From an uncultured Propioniciclava sp. (lineage in GTDB: Bacteria > Actinomycetota > Actinomycetes > Propionibacteriales > Propionibacteriaceae): a stretch of DNA of 8,513 bases. The stretch is from positions 1 to 8,513 of the forward strand of contig CALMPQ010000341.1 in assembly GCA_937872005.1 (NCBI GenBank), in the 5' to 3' direction. The notes under the pieces are model-generated. The model made no database searches. It was not told the origin of the DNA and was given only the letters and a program-made list of their open reading frames with translations. The number at the start of each line of letters is the position of its first letter. The first letter of the stretch is position 1. Below are positions 6,898 through 8,513 of this stretch, piece after piece. Position numbers and translations under genes: made by a program.

Positions 6898-8477
6898 TGT
6901 CGTTGTACCTCCTGCCGATCCTGGAGATGGCGGCGCCCACGCTTGAGTGGCGCGCGCTGGCCCCGGTGCTGCTCGTGTTCGCGGCGGCGTGCCTCGGCAT
7001 CCTGCTCGAGGCGGTGCTCCCGCAGGCGTACCGCTTCCTCGCGCAGATGACCCTGGTCATCGCGAGCGTGGTGCTGGCGCTGGGCTTCCTCGTCATCAAC
7101 TGGCGCGGCCAGTACGGCGGTCACCTCGCGATGGGCTCGATCATGCTCGACGGCCCGACCTACTTCATGTGGGCGTCGCTGCTCGTGTTCGGTGCCCTCG
7201 CCTTCATGGTGTTCTCCGAGCGCCAGCTCAACGGGGGCGCCACCACCTTCGCCGCCTCGGCGGCGTCGGTGCCCGGCTCGCTCGACGAGGCGGACGCCTC
7301 GGCCGCGCGCCGCGAGCACACCGAGGTCTTCCCCCTGGGCCTGTTCGCCCTCGGCGGCATGATGGTGTTCCTCGCCTCGTCGGACCTGATCGTGATGTTC
7401 GTCGCGCTCGAGGTCTTCTCGCTGCCGCTCTACCTGCTCTCGGGCATGGCGCGCCGTCGCCGCCTGCTGAGCCAGGAGGCCGCGCTGAAGTACTTCCTGC
7501 TCGGTGCCTTCAGCTCCGGCTTCTTCCTGTTCGGCATCGCGATGCTGTTCGTGTTCAGCGGGTCGTTCGACCTGCGCGCGATCCACGAGGCCGTCTCGGG
7601 CAACGCCGGCAGCAACGGGTTGGTGTTCATCGGTCTGGCGTTCCTCGCGATCGGCCTGCTGTTCAAGGTGGGCGTCGTGCCCTTCCACAGCTGGACTCCC
7701 GACGTCTACATGGGTGCCCCCACCCCGGTGACGGGCTTCATGGCGATCTGCACCAAGCTGGCCGCCGTCGGCGCCACGATGCGCGTGTTCTACGTCGCCC
7801 TCGACGGCGAGCGCTGGAACTGGCAGCCGCTGTTCGCGGTGCTGGCCGTGCTGACGATGGTCGTCGGCATCATCGGTGCGCTGACCCAGACCGACATCAA
7901 GCGACTGCTGGCCTACTCCTCGATCGCGCACGCGGGCTTCATCCTCGTCGCGATCGTCGGTGCCACCCAGGTCGTGCCGGCCGGTCAGGGCACCTCGGCC
8001 TCCGCGATCATGTTCTACCTGGCCGCCTACGGCTTCGCCACGGTCGGCGCCTTCGCCCTGGTCACCATGGTGCGCAACGCCGCCGGTGAGGAGAACTCCA
8101 TCGCCGGCTGGTCGGGTCTTGCGTCGAAGAGCCCGTGGGTCGCCGGTCTGTTCGCGCTGTTCATGCTGAGCTTCGCGGGCATCCCGCTCACCGGTGGCTT
8201 CATCGGCAAGTGGGCCGTGTTCACGGCGGCCTGGCGTGGCGGCTACTGGTGGCTCGTGGTCGTGGCGGTGCTGGCCAGCCTCGTGGCGGTGTACTTCTAC
8301 CTCCGCGTCGTCGTGGTCATGTTCGGTGGCCAGGCCGCCAAGGGTGTCTACGTCGGCAACGCCAGCGCGTGGACGTGGATCCCGGTCGCCATCGGCGCGG
8401 TCGCCACCGTGTGGCTCGGCCTCGTGCCCGACCAGGTCATGCAGTTGGCCACGTTCGCGGGCGGCTTCCTGCGGTGA
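6897..8477 (+). CDS. nuoN: NADH-quinone oxidoreductase subunit N (antiporter-like)
   Basis: NuoN (ND2 homologue) is the antiporter-like pump subunit nearest to NuoK and NuoJ. With ATG 6897 it has 526 residues (E. coli: 485) and about 14 hydrophobic helices. Key residues: E172 in MFVALEVFSLPLYLLSG (E. coli E133), K257 in GLLFKVGVVPFHSWTPDVY (K217), K287 in MAICTKLAAVG (K247) and K438 in TGGFIGKWAVF (K395). K257-K287 keeps the E. coli distance of 30. AYSSIAHAGFILVAIVGAT is the usual family motif. The extra length lies partly in a polar, Ala/Ser-rich loop at about 108-144 between two early helices, holding several charged residues (DEADASAARREHTE); there is no obvious domain in it. Start: AAGGGAG is 7 bases before ATG 6897; GTG 6894 would add one residue. 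It is the last nuo gene of the operon, and its TGA is overlapped by the next frame's GTG. Confidence 0.97.
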   Translation: MSLYLLPILEMAAPTLEWRALAPVLLVFAAACLGILLEAVLPQAYRFLAQMTLVIASVVLALGFLVINWRGQYGGHLAMGSIMLDGPTYFMWASLLVFGALAFMVFSERQLNGGATTFAASAASVPGSLDEADASAARREHTEVFPLGLFALGGMMVFLASSDLIVMFVALEVFSLPLYLLSGMARRRRLLSQEAALKYFLLGAFSSGFFLFGIAMLFVFSGSFDLRAIHEAVSGNAGSNGLVFIGLAFLAIGLLFKVGVVPFHSWTPDVYMGAPTPVTGFMAICTKLAAVGATMRVFYVALDGERWNWQPLFAVLAVLTMVVGIIGALTQTDIKRLLAYSSIAHAGFILVAIVGATQVVPAGQGTSASAIMFYLAAYGFATVGAFALVTMVRNAAGEENSIAGWSGLASKSPWVAGLFALFMLSFAGIPLTGGFIGKWAVFTAAWRGGYWWLVVVAVLASLVAVYFYLRVVVVMFGGQAAKGVYVGNASAWTWIPVAIGAVATVWLGLVPDQVMQLATFAGGFLR

Positions 8478-8513
8478 CGTCCCTGCCCGAGTCGATCGAC
8501 CCGGCGTTCGAGG
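8474..8513 (+). CDS. 5' end of an unidentified gene after nuoN (possible polyprenyl diphosphate synthase)
   Basis: A GTG at 8474 overlaps the nuoN TGA in the GTGA arrangement used elsewhere in this operon and opens a frame that stays open to the window edge: 13 codons, MTSLPESIDPAFE. This is too short to recognise a family. No strong Shine-Dalgarno sequence is visible before it (the preceding bases read GCGGGCGGCTTCCTGCG), so expression would depend on coupling to nuoN, or the true start lies further on. In many Actinomycetota a polyprenyl diphosphate synthase gene, probably for the menaquinone side chain, follows nuoN; that is the best guess from gene order, not from sequence. The 40 bases leave no room to see a terminator after nuoN. 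Confidence 0.4.
   Translation, partial: MTSLPESIDPAFE

Noticed and set aside
6654..7931. A 425-codon - strand open frame spanning the end of nuoM and most of nuoN
   Set aside because: Charged low-complexity translation and full overlap with two well-supported genes.
3396..8477. Sequence similarity between nuoL, nuoM and nuoN as a possible repeat or recent duplication
   Set aside because: The three are ancient paralogues of the Mrp-type antiporter family; similarity is at protein fold and key-residue level, with no long DNA repeat seen by eye.

Overview
The window is the 3' part of a nuo operon encoding proton-pumping NADH:quinone oxidoreductase (respiratory complex I, type I NADH dehydrogenase). 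All genes are on the + strand, in the order nuoG (3' end only), nuoH, nuoI, nuoJ, nuoK, nuoL, nuoM, nuoN, then the first 13 codons of a further reading frame. This is the canonical bacterial order. The DNA is very GC-rich with strong G/C third-position bias, uses GTG as well as ATG starts, and packs genes with 1-4 base overlaps. The proteins resemble those of high-GC Gram-positive bacteria (Actinomycetota): NuoH and NuoJ carry long hydrophilic C-terminal tails, NuoM has LPDAAEHSTPG in place of the usual LPDAH motif, and NuoK ends in [10 protein letters not shown] finer placement (for example Propionibacteriales) would be a guess.

Layout: positions 1-437 are the C-terminal molybdopterin-dinucleotide-binding-like domain of NuoG. 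Positions 434-1771 are NuoH (quinone-site membrane subunit), 1771-2331 NuoI (two [4Fe-4S] clusters), 2328-3146 NuoJ, 3146-3454 NuoK, 3465-5375 NuoL, 5389-6897 NuoM and 6897-8477 NuoN. The GTG at 8474 overlaps the nuoN stop and begins a frame that runs off the window. The longest intergenic spaces are 10 bases (nuoK-nuoL) and 13 bases (nuoL-nuoM), and each carries a Shine-Dalgarno sequence. There is no room for an internal promoter outside coding sequence, and I saw no terminator, RNA gene, mobile element, CRISPR array or attachment site.

How the genes work together: NuoG and NuoI belong to the cytoplasmic arm that passes electrons from NADH through iron-sulfur clusters to quinone (menaquinone is expected in Actinomycetota, by inference). 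NuoH forms the junction and the quinone chamber with the cytoplasmic arm. NuoJ and NuoK link it to the three antiporter-like subunits NuoN, NuoM and NuoL. The charged residues known to be essential for proton translocation are all present at the expected spacings (NuoK E38/E74; NuoL E161/K243/K414; NuoM E138/K222/K253/E395; NuoN E172/K257/K287/K438), so the visible subunits look intact and functional.

This is an ordinary core-metabolism region. I found no sign of a previously undescribed system. The points worth a second look are clade-specific tails and loops, a few start-codon choices, and the identity of the gene after nuoN.
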